Part shown: positions 21,701 to 30,872 of the stretch, in pieces
Layout: each line of letters opens with the position of its first letter
Numbering within the stretch: the first letter of the stretch is position 1
From: Rouxiella sp. WC2420
GTDB taxonomy: Bacteria; Pseudomonadota; Gammaproteobacteria; Enterobacterales; Enterobacteriaceae
Direction: 5' to 3'
DNA: 64,000 nucleotides
Assembly (NCBI RefSeq): GCF_041200025.1
Contig: NZ_CP165628.1
Coordinates: forward strand, 2,790,001 to 2,854,000
The notes under the pieces: generated by a model
What the model was told of the DNA's origin: nothing
The model's database searches: none
The model's input: the letters and a program-made list of their open reading frames with translations, nothing else
Position numbers and translations under genes: made by a program

Positions 21701-23001
21701 TTTACCCAGGCTGGCAATGAAGTCAGCCAAGTGTCTCTTTGTGCCTCGACAATCGCACCGTGAGTCGGTTTCATGTGGTTAACGGCTGCGGCCTTTGAGG
21801 CCTCTGGTAAAGCAAACGAGGCTGAGCGAATAAATGTTTCATATTTCGGCTTACCGGTTCCACTGTCGGCCCAGGACAGCAGCGGGATAATCCGAATGCC
21901 GCTTCTATCCAGGCTCTTGTAAGGCCAGGGTTTAGTGCCGTCAGTGTACTGAGCCATAAAATCCAGAGCTTTCAGTACACTGGCCCCTCTAGCCGTTTGA
22001 TATGCCCAAAGATCTGTCCCGTCAGTTTTATGCGCCAACACCGCTAACAGACTCACTGCCTGCAAGTTGAAATAGCTGTAATGGAAAGAACGGGTACGCG
22101 CCAGCTCCAGCGGTTGCGTTCCGTCGGGCATTAACTGCGTCTCGAGTTTGCTTTCAGTCAGCGCAACCATTTTTTTGACGAGTTCAGGTTTGTCGAGATA
22201 CCAGGCGATCCCTGCAACCTGTGTCGCATACCAGTTACCATGATTATTTTTGGTTTTACTTTCTTTGATAGCAATAGGACTGTTTTGCAACCAATTCAGG
22301 TACTCAGTCATCCATTGATGCATTTTCTGTTCGTCGGCGGCAGTCCAGGCAGGGTTTCCACGCAGCAGTAACAGTGAATCCACAATACGAATGGAGAAAT
22401 AACGCCCATCCAGCACCCCGGCATTTCTTCCAGCCATCTTACCCGGTATGCCCTGGGCAAAATTCAGATTCGGATTCATACGGGTTTGTGGATCAATGAA
22501 CCAGGTACGCAGCATAGCGGCGGCTTTATCGGCGTAACGCTGTTGCCCGGAAAAATACCAGGCCAATGTCAGGTCCTGAACTCTGGCGGTAAAAGTTGCC
22601 AAACGAACGCCATCACTTTGGTCATTCTTGCTGGCCGGGTCAATTTGCCCGTCGTGACGGATCCACGGCAACCCATCAGCCTTGTTTGGGTCCGGCCACC
22701 AGTACGCGCTGAGACTGAGATAATCGTGCTTGCTCCCGCTTGGCGGTGTCATGCCTTTTTCGGTAACACTGAGAAGAGGCGACTTAAGGTCGCGGTTGGC
22801 GGCTGTCAGTAAATATTCATATGCCTGCCGAGTGGGCTGTGCGGCTTTATCTTCAGCCAGTTGCTGTTTTACTTTTGCCAACTCACTGGCCTGCATAAAT
22901 GCCAACGCAGGGTGATTAGGCGCGACGGCATAAGCCGAGCAACAGGTGACGCAGGCAAGCATTAATATCGAGATTCGCGATTTCACTAAACGCCCTTTCA
23001 T
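21697..23001 (-). CDS. exported alginate-lyase-like polysaccharide lyase
   Basis: A 434-residue exported protein of the alginate lyase superfamily (alpha/alpha toroid, PF05426-like). The signal peptide ends about residue 25 (AYA). Key elements are the YWWPDP region, TKNNHGNWYATQVAGIAWYL (with the Asn-His pair expected at the active site) and SFHYSYFNLQA. A GTG at 23013 is in frame, but the GGGAGTGGGA just upstream supports ATG 23001. No other alginate genes are present, so it may act on polymers from the surroundings or on another uronate polymer. It overlaps mgtC-like tail to tail. Confidence 0.84.
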   Translation of the reverse strand: MKGRLVKSRISILMLACVTCCSAYAVAPNHPALAFMQASELAKVKQQLAEDKAAQPTRQAYEYLLTAANRDLKSPLLSVTEKGMTPPSGSKHDYLSLSAYWWPDPNKADGLPWIRHDGQIDPASKNDQSDGVRLATFTARVQDLTLAWYFSGQQRYADKAAAMLRTWFIDPQTRMNPNLNFAQGIPGKMAGRNAGVLDGRYFSIRIVDSLLLLRGNPAWTAADEQKMHQWMTEYLNWLQNSPIAIKESKTKNNHGNWYATQVAGIAWYLDKPELVKKMVALTESKLETQLMPDGTQPLELARTRSFHYSYFNLQAVSLLAVLAHKTDGTDLWAYQTARGASVLKALDFMAQYTDGTKPWPYKSLDRSGIRIIPLLSWADSGTGKPKYETFIRSASFALPEASKAAAVNHMKPTHGAIVEAQRDTWLTSLPAWVN

Positions 23002-23117
23002 TCCCACTCCCACAATTAAAAATAGTAAGTCACCACACTATACTATTGAAATAAGGATTTTAATGGGTGAGTCTGTAAAGCTATCTAGGATAATCAGTAT
23101 TTTTATTCAAAAAATGG

Positions 23118-23441
23118 TTACAGCCAGCGCCTGCACTGTGACTTGTTCAAATGGCTGTTGTAGAACACTTTATGCTTGCGGGTACCACAGCCTTTGCAAC
23201 GGGCGACAACATAGGTGGAAGGATAAGCTCTACCGGAAGGAGCCATTGCCCCTAAATATTTAATACTTAGCATTTCCCATCGATGACCATGAGGAATGAA
23301 AATGGTTTTACTCGGTTTAAATGGCAGTCTAAATTTATAATTAAAAAAATAGTTTAAATACTTACGGTAATATCTTCTAGAAATAGTACTGAGAATGACT
23401 TCTGCGGTTAACACACAGGATAAATAAAGCAGCTTTAACAT
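23118..23441 (-). CDS. hypothetical protein with CxxC motif, 107 aa
   Basis: I do not recognise it. It is basic, Tyr- and Lys-rich, with a hydrophobic N-terminus (MLKLLYLSCVLTAEVIL) and a C-terminal CKGCGTRKH (82-90) plus Cys103 that could bind a metal. The ribosome site (GGGTAAT) is weak. A competing plus-strand frame overlaps it but has no better support. The region is AT-rich and unlike its neighbours, which suggests acquired DNA. Confidence 0.4.
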   Translation of the reverse strand: MLKLLYLSCVLTAEVILSTISRRYYRKYLNYFFNYKFRLPFKPSKTIFIPHGHRWEMLSIKYLGAMAPSGRAYPSTYVVARCKGCGTRKHKVFYNSHLNKSQCRRWL

Positions 23442-23838
23442 TATTATTACCCAGACATCTAAAGCAAAGACTGTTAGATTCGTGGCAACCCCTTTATCTT
23501 AATAGATAAATAATAATCACATCAAGTCAGCCCCGTACATTAGCACTCTTAAACAGCGGGGAGTATTGTAATTGACTATGCTCTCAATCTTATTGATATA
23601 GCGCAAGCAAGTGAGAAAAAGAGAATCTGGATGTAGGCCAGTTATCATTTCATAGCCAAATTCGCCAGGAAAAAATTCGGATCACGCAAATGTCGCCCTT
23701 GAGAATTGGAAACATGCCGGCGTTGATAAACTCATTCAGTTATTACAGATGAGACTTCAATCAAGATTTTCACCCCTCTCTAAGATAATCTACTGATGCC
23801 AGTTAATTTAACTTTCAGTAATACAAGGGAGAATCCTA
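23442..23838. other. AT-rich intergenic region, possible gene remnant
   Basis: No complete gene. An open stretch without start codon at 23656-23796 reads as plausible protein (…NVALENWKHAGVDKLIQLLQ…) and could be the tail of a lost gene. CCCCG and CGGGG near 23533-23563 could form a weak hairpin. Confidence 0.3.
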
Positions 23839-24438
23839 ATGTATCCAGTCGGTTTAACAGGTGGTATTTCATTAACACAAATAACACCCGCAGAGACAGA
23901 AAACAAAGAAAATTGCAAATTTACCAACAATTTAAAAACAATTATCAATGCATTAATACAACCCACCACTGTTCATGCAACATCATCGACTCCATTACCA
24001 TCTCGGGAAAAGGTTTGCTTTAGTTACATGGACCCTTTCGGCTTAAATAAAAAATATGTTGCAGGAGAAACACGTTCCATTAAGGCAAAAGACTCTCCTT
24101 TTGAATCAGATCTTATTAGCCATTTAATCGGTAACAAAAATCCTGAAAAATCCAGGCTAACAGAAACCAGCTCTGCCGTTGAAGTACCGATGAAAGGAGA
24201 TGATGGCCGTAATTACCTGGTAAGAAGTAATTTTGTGCATTATAGAGGCCCTCAAGGCCAGGTTACCATCATGCCAGATGGAGAAGTTGACCTATCTGAA
24301 AGTCAGCATATGAAAAGAAACATGCTGCCGGGCATGGCTAGAAAACCCGGGGAATTTGTAGTGTATGAAATTCCTGTAGACGAAATGACCCAAACAAAAT
24401 CAGGCACCTTTTCTTCTTTCACTTTATTTAAAGATTAA
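23839..24438 (+). CDS. unrecognised 199-aa protein
   Basis: I do not recognise this family. The protein has no Sec signal. It starts with a Gly/Thr-rich stretch, has a Ser/Thr-rich region at about 50-60 and a mixed-charge C-terminal half with MPDGEVDLSESQH. The AGGGAGA site 7 bases before the ATG is strong. Its composition is AT-rich and its codons differ from the flanking core genes. The lack of membrane and signal segments and isolated position resemble cargo genes. A secreted effector is possible but unsupported by any motif. Confidence 0.6.
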   Translation: MYPVGLTGGISLTQITPAETENKENCKFTNNLKTIINALIQPTTVHATSSTPLPSREKVCFSYMDPFGLNKKYVAGETRSIKAKDSPFESDLISHLIGNKNPEKSRLTETSSAVEVPMKGDDGRNYLVRSNFVHYRGPQGQVTIMPDGEVDLSESQHMKRNMLPGMARKPGEFVVYEIPVDEMTQTKSGTFSSFTLFKD

Positions 24439-24484
24439 TCGCAGTATGACTCACCTTATAAAGTTACCGGATTAAACTTAATCA

Positions 24485-24530
24485 CATATGCCAGATTGCG
24501 TAATCAAGTGTGTAAGAAGTTTGGCATATG
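24485..24530. repeat. interrupted 9-bp palindrome
   Basis: CATATGCCA at 24485-24493 and TGGCATATG at 24522-24530 are perfect inverted repeats with a 28-base spacer. A second small stem, ATGCTG/CAGCAT, lies at 24553-24569. They lie between the 199-aa gene and ttcA, and may be a 3' structure or a regulator site. The rest of the 310-bp gap shows nothing else that I can name. Confidence 0.45.
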
Positions 24531-24748
24531 ATACTGATTTTCTTAGAGTCAAATGCTGTATATCAGCATATCTTTGGTTTCAGCATGTGTTTATCATGCT
24601 CTCCCCCATAAGCACTATAAAACGTGTTGGCTTTCACCCGCGTAATCCGTAACATACACGCCAATTAACTACACGCTGCGTTTGTCGGCTGGCACCCTCG
24701 GCGTTTATGCCCTACCGGTGCCCCCCTTAGATCCCGAGTATCGATATA

Positions 24749-25675
24749 ATGTTTGAAAAACAAGAAGCTACAAAAAAAGATCAGTACAACCTCAACAAGC
24801 TGCAAAAGCGGTTACGTCGTGACGTCGGTAAAGCCATTGCAGATTTTGGCATGATTGAAGAAGGCGACCGCATCATGGTTTGCCTGTCTGGCGGAAAAGA
24901 CAGCTATACCATGCTGGAAATCTTGCGCAATTTGCAGCAAAGTGCGCCGGTTAATTTCTCGCTGATCGCAGTAAATCTTGATCAAAAACAACCGGGTTTC
25001 CCGGCACATATCTTGCCGGAATATCTTGAAAAGCAAGGTGTTGAGTACAAGATTGTTGAGGAAAATACCTACGCGATTGTCAAAGACAAGATCCCTGAAG
25101 GCAAAACAACTTGCTCTCTCTGCTCACGCTTGCGTCGCGGCATTCTTTACCGCACGGCGACCGAGCTAGGCTGTACCAAGATTGCCTTGGGCCACCATCG
25201 TGATGACATCCTGCAAACGCTGTTCCTGAACATGTTTTACGGCGGTAAGTTAAAAGGCATGCCACCTAAGCTGATGAGCGACGACGGCAAGCACATCGTT
25301 ATCCGCCCGCTGGCCTATTGCCGCGAAAAGGACATTGAGCGTTTTGCCATTGCCCGCGAATATCCGATTATTCCTTGCAACCTTTGCGGCTCGCAGCCAA
25401 ACCTGCAACGTCAGGTGATTGGTGACATGTTGAAAGACTGGGATAAACGTTATCCGGGTCGCATAGAAACCATGTTTAGCGCTATGCAAAACGTAGTGCC
25501 TTCTCATCTTAATGATACTGCACTCTTTGATTTTAAAGCGATTCACCACGGTAGCGAAGTGATTGACGGCGGTGACCTGGCGTTCGATCGTGAAGATATT
25601 CCGTTGCAGCCGGTGGGCTGGCAGGCTGAAGACGACTTGGTTGTTGAACGTCTGGATATCCTACAGATAAAGTAA
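24749..25675 (+). CDS. ttcA: tRNA 2-thiocytidine synthetase TtcA
   Basis: A 308-residue cytoplasmic enzyme that makes 2-thiocytidine at position 32 of some tRNAs. The PP-loop SGGKDS is at 47-52. Two CxxC pairs, Cys122/Cys125 (CSLC) and Cys210/Cys213 (CNLC), bind the iron-sulfur cluster. These positions agree with E. coli TtcA. In E. coli ttcA is followed by dbpA and zntB; here a foreign-looking block of about 10 kb separates ttcA and zntB. Confidence 0.97.
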   Translation: MFEKQEATKKDQYNLNKLQKRLRRDVGKAIADFGMIEEGDRIMVCLSGGKDSYTMLEILRNLQQSAPVNFSLIAVNLDQKQPGFPAHILPEYLEKQGVEYKIVEENTYAIVKDKIPEGKTTCSLCSRLRRGILYRTATELGCTKIALGHHRDDILQTLFLNMFYGGKLKGMPPKLMSDDGKHIVIRPLAYCREKDIERFAIAREYPIIPCNLCGSQPNLQRQVIGDMLKDWDKRYPGRIETMFSAMQNVVPSHLNDTALFDFKAIHHGSEVIDGGDLAFDREDIPLQPVGWQAEDDLVVERLDILQIK

Positions 25676-25718
25676 TTCCTATCACGTGACAGTCTTGCAA
25701 GTCACGCACGCTAGAATT

Positions 25719-25758
25719 AAAAACGCGCTGAAACATTAAGTTTACAGCGCGTTTTTTA
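25719..25758. terminator. bidirectional terminator between ttcA and the ABC operon
   Basis: AAAAACGCGCTG pairs with CAGCGCGTTTTTT, with an inner AAAC/GTTT stem. A runs precede and T runs follow, so it works on both strands for the convergent ttcA and ABC ATPase genes. Confidence 0.88.
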
Positions 25759-25771
25759 TTGCACTTGGCTA

Positions 25772-27379
25772 TCAGGCAGTTTGTTCCTGTAGCCAACCGA
25801 TGCGCATTTCAGGTACCGAGCGCAGGAGCTGGCGAGTGTAATTATCCAGCGGTTCAGTCAGTGTGGTACTCACCGAACCGTTACGAACAATCTCACCTTT
25901 AAATAATACCGCCACCTCATCGGCCACTTCACGCACCACCTGTAAATCATGGGTAATAAACAGGTACGAGATCCCCGTCTGACGCTGAATATCGCGGAGT
26001 AAAGCCAGCACGTCGCGCGCCACCAGTGGGTCAAGCGCCGAGGTCGGTTCATCACAAATTATCAGTTTAGGTTCTGCGGCCAAGGCTCTGGCAATGCACA
26101 CCCGCTGTTTTTGGCCACCAGAGAGCGCCGCCGGAAGACGCGTCGCCAGTTCGGAGCTTAACCCCACCTGTTCCAATAGCTGTTGCACGCGAGCGGCGCG
26201 TTGCGAACGGTCAAGAGGAGTAAAACACTCCAACACTCTTGAGATTTGTTTGCCGATAATTTCTTTTGGATTCAAGGCAGTATCTGGTATCTGATGAATC
26301 AGCTGAATATCTCGCAACTGTTGACGACTGCGCGCGCGCAGGCCCGCAGACAACGGCTGGTTCTCAATGCTCACCAGTCCGCTCTCCGGTTGGTGCAGCC
26401 CGCAAATCACCTTACCGAGTGTCGATTTGCCAGAACCTGACTCGCCGATCACTGCCAGCGTTCTGCCGCGAGGAATTGAAAGATAAAGATTTTTTAGCAC
26501 CGGTTGTTGATGGTAACGCGCGCTGATGTTTTCAATGCGCAGCAGCTCGGGCTGGTCCATCGGCATCGCTTCTCGGTGTTCGCCCTGCGCGGTAAGTAGT
26601 CGGCGGGTGTAATCCTGAGCCGGAGAATCAAGCAGCCTGGCGGTCGCGGCGTGCTCCACCGTTTTACCGTGTTGAAGTACCATGATGCGATCGCTGATTT
26701 GTGCCACCACAGCCAGATCATGACTAATATAGATTGCCGCCACCCCGGAAAGGCGGATAACTTCGGCGATCGCCTTGAGCACGCCGAGCTGCGTGGTGAC
26801 ATCAAGAGCAGTAGTTGGCTCATCGAATATCAGCAGTTCCGGACCCGCGCACAGTGCCATGGCAATCATCGCGCGCTGCAACTGCCCGCCTGAAACCTGA
26901 TGCGGATAGCGTTGATAAAACTGAGCAGGCTCGGGCAATCCTAGCTGAGTAAACAGTTCAATTGCCTTGGCCTGAGCCTGCTGGCGCGGCAAAATACGAT
27001 GCTTCAGCGTCGCCTCTATCACCTGCTCGCCGATGGTGATTGCCGGGTTAAACGCCGCGCCGGAAGACTGTGCCACGTAGGCAATTCTCTTGCCGCGTAT
27101 CGCCCGCAGCCGGCGTTGCGACATGCGACTCAAGTCAGTATCTTTAAAAAGAATTTTACCTGAATCGATGCGCATACCGTGACGACAATGGCCGAGAATT
27201 GCCAGGCCAATCGTCGATTTGCCCGCGCCCGATTCGCCGATCAGTCCCAGCACTTCTCCGCCCCGTAAATCAAAGGAGACGTTATCAACTAATCGTCGTT
27301 TTGACTTGTCCGTTGTTACGACCACCAACTGCTCAACGCGCAGCAATGGCTGTTGTTTAATCTCGGAATAATCAGCCAT
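25772..27379 (-). CDS. ABC importer ATPase with two fused nucleotide-binding domains
   Basis: A 535-residue cytoplasmic ATPase combining DppD-like and DppF-like halves, as in GsiA or YejF. First half: Walker A GESGAGKST and signature VSGGQLQR. Second half: Walker A GESGSGKST and signature LSGGQKQR, each with a DEPT Walker B. Both sites look active. It overlaps the preceding permease gene by 8 bases and is the last gene of the mmuM-ABC unit. Substrate cannot be read from the ATPase; see the context entry for mmuM and the MetJ boxes. Confidence 0.92.
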   Translation of the reverse strand: MADYSEIKQQPLLRVEQLVVVTTDKSKRRLVDNVSFDLRGGEVLGLIGESGAGKSTIGLAILGHCRHGMRIDSGKILFKDTDLSRMSQRRLRAIRGKRIAYVAQSSGAAFNPAITIGEQVIEATLKHRILPRQQAQAKAIELFTQLGLPEPAQFYQRYPHQVSGGQLQRAMIAMALCAGPELLIFDEPTTALDVTTQLGVLKAIAEVIRLSGVAAIYISHDLAVVAQISDRIMVLQHGKTVEHAATARLLDSPAQDYTRRLLTAQGEHREAMPMDQPELLRIENISARYHQQPVLKNLYLSIPRGRTLAVIGESGSGKSTLGKVICGLHQPESGLVSIENQPLSAGLRARSRQQLRDIQLIHQIPDTALNPKEIIGKQISRVLECFTPLDRSQRAARVQQLLEQVGLSSELATRLPAALSGGQKQRVCIARALAAEPKLIICDEPTSALDPLVARDVLALLRDIQRQTGISYLFITHDLQVVREVADEVAVLFKGEIVRNGSVSTTLTEPLDNYTRQLLRSVPEMRIGWLQEQTA

Positions 27380-28190
27380 GGTGACCTCCCCACGAACGCG
27401 TGGTGCCGCTCATCAACCAGTCGGCCACGGCATTGATGGCCAGGGCTAAAATGGCAATCACCCCTCCCGGCACCAGCGCAGCCCAGACACCAAACAGAAT
27501 GCCGTCTTTATTGTCACGCGCCAGCCCGCCCCAGTCAGCAGTCGGAGGCTGAATGCCTAATCCGAGGAAAGACAGCGCCGACAAAAACAGCAAAATAAAG
27601 ATAAAACGCAGACCAAACTCAGCGATCAGCGTCTGCAATGCGTTAGGCAAAACAACGCGCCAGAGGATCCAGCCCAGACTCTCGCCGCGCAGTCGCGCAA
27701 CGTCAACAAACTCCATCACGCCAATTTCGACCGCCAATGCTCTCGCAACGCGCAGCACGCGGGTAGACTCGAGCAGACCCAATACCAAGGTCAGGGTGAG
27801 GATAGTTTTAGGCAACACTGCCAACACAATCAGGGCAAAAATCAAGGTTGGGATCGCCATGATCATATCGTTGATGCGAGAGATGGTCTGGTCCAGCCAG
27901 CCACCGCGTATCCCAGCGATAAAACCAAGAGTGCAGCCAACCACAAAGGCCAGCGCGGCGGCCAACGCCGTTACCCCCAGCGACACACGGGTGCCCCAAA
28001 TCATTCGCGACAGCAGATCGCGCCCCAGATTATCAGTCCCCAAACGCAGCGTTGCGTCCGGTGCCTGCCAGGCCATGCCGATCACTTTGTCCGGCGCGTA
28101 AGGCGCCAGCCACGGCGCAAAAATGGCAATCAGCACAAACAGGGTCAGCCCTGTCAGTCCCAGAATTGCAGTGGGTTTTAGTGCAGGCAT
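27372..28190 (-). CDS. peptide-type ABC permease (DppC-like)
   Basis: A 272-residue inner-membrane permease. An N-terminal helix (about 8-30) is followed by the APDKVIGMAW/TDNLGRDLLSRM region, then five further helices. The EAA loop is visible as LRGESLGWILWRVVLPNALQ, the contact with the ATPase. It belongs to the DppC/OppC class that lacks a large extra domain. It follows the first permease with a 19-base gap and overlaps the ATPase gene. Confidence 0.92.
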   Translation of the reverse strand: MPALKPTAILGLTGLTLFVLIAIFAPWLAPYAPDKVIGMAWQAPDATLRLGTDNLGRDLLSRMIWGTRVSLGVTALAAALAFVVGCTLGFIAGIRGGWLDQTISRINDMIMAIPTLIFALIVLAVLPKTILTLTLVLGLLESTRVLRVARALAVEIGVMEFVDVARLRGESLGWILWRVVLPNALQTLIAEFGLRFIFILLFLSALSFLGLGIQPPTADWGGLARDNKDGILFGVWAALVPGGVIAILALAINAVADWLMSGTTRSWGGHHG

Positions 28191-28209
28191 CTAAAAATTC
28201 CTTTTGCTT

Positions 28210-29199
28210 CTAACGTTGGTGGCGCAAACGCGGATTGGCAACCAGCGCCAGCACATCGGCCAGCAGGTTTAACAGGATATAAATCCCCGCCAGCAATAAC
28301 GCGCAGTCCTGCATCACCGGGATATCCCTTTTACTAATGCTATCAACCATATATTGACCCAGACCCGGATAGACAAACACGTTTTCGACAATCACCACGC
28401 CGACCATCAGGTAAGCCAGGTTAATCGCCACCACGTTGATAATCGGGCCGAGCGCGTTCGGCAAGACGTGCCGCCAAAGGATCCGCGCCGGAGTCAGGCC
28501 TTTCAGAAGTGCGGTGTCAACGTAAGCCGCGCTCTGTGCGGCAATCAGCGCCGCGCGGGTCATATTGCTCATATGGCCGACAATGGCCAGCACCAGCGTG
28601 GCGCAAGGCAATGAAATAGCTGAAAGTTTGGCAGTAAAAGACATCGAATCCGATAACGTACTGTTGCTTGGCGCCCACGCGAGAGTGATCGCAAATATCA
28701 GAATCAGTAAATATCCAGAGAAAAACTCCGGCAGCGCAACGGCGGCGCGGGCAATCCCGTTGAGCAGCGTATCGATAATACTGCCCTGATAACGCACCGA
28801 CAGAAAACCAATCAGCAGCGCCAGCGGCACGGCAATGACCGCGGTGCATCCCGCCAGAAACAGTGTATTACCCAGACGGGTAAACAGCGGACCGGCAATG
28901 GCCTCGCGGCTGGTGTAGCTGATGCCGAAATCACCGTGCAACACTCCCAGCAGCCAGCTCAGGTAGCGGCTTATCGCCGGTTTATCCAATCCCAGTTGCA
29001 AGTTAAGTTCGCGGATCGCATCCGGCGTCGCGCTTTGCCCAAGAATCGCCGTCGCGGCGTTACCCGGTAACAATTGCACGCCGATAAAAATCAATACGGA
29101 AACGGCAAGCACCATTAATACGCCGTAACCCAGTCGCCAAAATACCAGGCTTAATAAAGTTGAACGGCCCGAAGGCCGTTGCGAAGTCATTTCAGTCAT
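28210..29199 (-). CDS. peptide-type ABC permease (DppB-like)
   Basis: A 329-residue inner-membrane permease with about six helices. The conserved QLLPGNAATAILG segment after the first helix and the EAA loop LKGLTPARILWRHVLPNALG are typical of DppB/OppB. It starts 28 bases after the substrate-binding protein gene and precedes the DppC-like gene by 19 bases, so the genes are almost certainly co-transcribed. Confidence 0.92.
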   Translation of the reverse strand: MTEMTSQRPSGRSTLLSLVFWRLGYGVLMVLAVSVLIFIGVQLLPGNAATAILGQSATPDAIRELNLQLGLDKPAISRYLSWLLGVLHGDFGISYTSREAIAGPLFTRLGNTLFLAGCTAVIAVPLALLIGFLSVRYQGSIIDTLLNGIARAAVALPEFFSGYLLILIFAITLAWAPSNSTLSDSMSFTAKLSAISLPCATLVLAIVGHMSNMTRAALIAAQSAAYVDTALLKGLTPARILWRHVLPNALGPIINVVAINLAYLMVGVVIVENVFVYPGLGQYMVDSISKRDIPVMQDCALLLAGIYILLNLLADVLALVANPRLRHQR

Positions 29200-29227
29200 A
29201 CCATTTACTCGCTTTGCTTAAGCTGCC

Positions 29228-30775
29228 TCAGCTTTCGATCCAGACTTTTTCTGCCGCGCGGTTTCCGCTCAGCGGCATGCCAGGCACGGAAGTAAAGCCT
29301 TTGATTTTAATCGAGCAACCATCAAGCGCATCGGCATACAGCGGGATGATTTCACTGCCCTGATCTACCAGCATCACCTGAATATCATGATAAATTTGCT
29401 TGCGCCTGGCCTCATCAGCCTCGCCGCGTGCCGCTTTGACCATCGCATCAAAGGCCGGAACGTGCCAGGCAGATTCATTCCATGACGACTGGCTGGTAAA
29501 TACCAGCGACAGCATGGCATCGGCGGTAGGACGACTGGCCCAGTTGGAAGAAACAAACACTTTTTTCTGCCAGACATCATTCCAGAAAGCGTCATCGGGA
29601 ACGTGGTCAACTTTCAGGTCAATGCCCGCCTTGGCTGCTGATTGCTGATAAAGTTGTGCAGCATCGACGGAACCGGGGAATCCAGCATCAGCGACCGACA
29701 AGGTCAATGGGCCAGTAAAGCCAGATTTTTTCCAGTGGAAACGGGCCTGATCCGGGTCATAAGGCCGTTGCGGAATATCTTTAGCAAAATAGCGATTCGA
29801 CGGGAAGAATGGATTGTCGTTGGCCACGCTGGCATAGCCGCCCAGCACGGTATCAATAATCTGCTTACGGTCGATGGCATATTTTAATGCCAGACGGCCA
29901 TCAACATTGTTGAAAGGTGCCAGATTTGAAAGTCCCGGGAAGGTATAAATTGCACTGTCCCTGGCGCGAATCAGCTGAATATTAGGCATATGCTGAATAC
30001 GCCCCACAATGCGCGGATTAACGCGGTTAATCAGCTGGGCCGAGCCGCTCACCAAGGCTGCAACCCGTGCAGTGGAATCGTTCATTGCCAGTGTTTCGAC
30101 AGAATCGACGTGGCCACGAGCACTGTTCCAGTGATTAGGATTACGTTTAGTCAGTGTGGTCACGCCCGGCTGGAATTTCTCCAGAATAAATGCACCGGTG
30201 CCAATCCCTTTGTCGAAACTTTCGTTTTCGGCGGTTACCACAAAATGCACCGCACTCAGTAGCCAGACAAATTCGACGTCCGCCGAGTTCAGTTTAACAG
30301 TAACTTCATGCTCACCGGTCGCGGTAATAGAGGTTACTGGATCCAGATAACCTTTAACCGGAGACGTTGATTTCTCACCGCGATGGTGATTCAGCGAATA
30401 AACCACGTCTTTTGCGCCCAAGGCTCGGCCATCGTGGAACTGCACGCCTTGACGAATTTTCAGGATCCAGGTTTTGCTGCCATCGGCCGACGACCACGAC
30501 TCTGCCAGTGACGGGGCCAGTTCACCTTTCTCGTCGATTTCTACCAGACTGTTGAAAATCTGCGAACCAACAAAATACATGTAAGTTTCAAACCAGAAAG
30601 CCGGATCGAGACGATCAGTGCTTGAGGCATTGTCAATGCCAACGACCAGATGACCGCCCTTTTTTGGCATTGCAGCCTCAGCGGCAAAAGCGTTGGAAAA
30701 CGGCCACAGTGAACTGGTTGCCGCAGCGACGGAGATAGCTCCTGCGCTTTTGATAAACGAACGACGATCTATCAT
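29228..30775 (-). CDS. family 5 periplasmic substrate-binding protein with Tat signal
   Basis: A 515-residue SBP_bac_5 protein, the DppA/OppA class. The N-terminus has a twin-arginine motif (RRSFIK at 4-9), then a hydrophobic stretch and cleavage near AFA/AEA, so export is probably by Tat instead of Sec. The region LAESWSSADGSKTWILKIRQ is typical of the class. AAGGGAAAG precedes the ATG. It lies 97 bases after mmuM with no terminator visible between. Family members bind peptides, glutathione, nickel chelates or other small compounds; the ligand here is unknown. Confidence 0.9.
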   Translation of the reverse strand: MIDRRSFIKSAGAISVAAATSSLWPFSNAFAAEAAMPKKGGHLVVGIDNASSTDRLDPAFWFETYMYFVGSQIFNSLVEIDEKGELAPSLAESWSSADGSKTWILKIRQGVQFHDGRALGAKDVVYSLNHHRGEKSTSPVKGYLDPVTSITATGEHEVTVKLNSADVEFVWLLSAVHFVVTAENESFDKGIGTGAFILEKFQPGVTTLTKRNPNHWNSARGHVDSVETLAMNDSTARVAALVSGSAQLINRVNPRIVGRIQHMPNIQLIRARDSAIYTFPGLSNLAPFNNVDGRLALKYAIDRKQIIDTVLGGYASVANDNPFFPSNRYFAKDIPQRPYDPDQARFHWKKSGFTGPLTLSVADAGFPGSVDAAQLYQQSAAKAGIDLKVDHVPDDAFWNDVWQKKVFVSSNWASRPTADAMLSLVFTSQSSWNESAWHVPAFDAMVKAARGEADEARRKQIYHDIQVMLVDQGSEIIPLYADALDGCSIKIKGFTSVPGMPLSGNRAAEKVWIES

Positions 30776-30872
30776 GACTTTCCCTTAATAAGGTCTGAAA
30801 CCCAATTGATTTTATTTTTTTAACTACAATGTATTTTGACTGGCGGAAATAAGCGCGTCAGCAAAACTATTA

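Noticed and set aside
22946-23263. A plus-strand frame over the start of the alginate-lyase-like gene
   Set aside because: It overlaps a well-supported gene and the 107-aa frame, and its product has no recognisable features.
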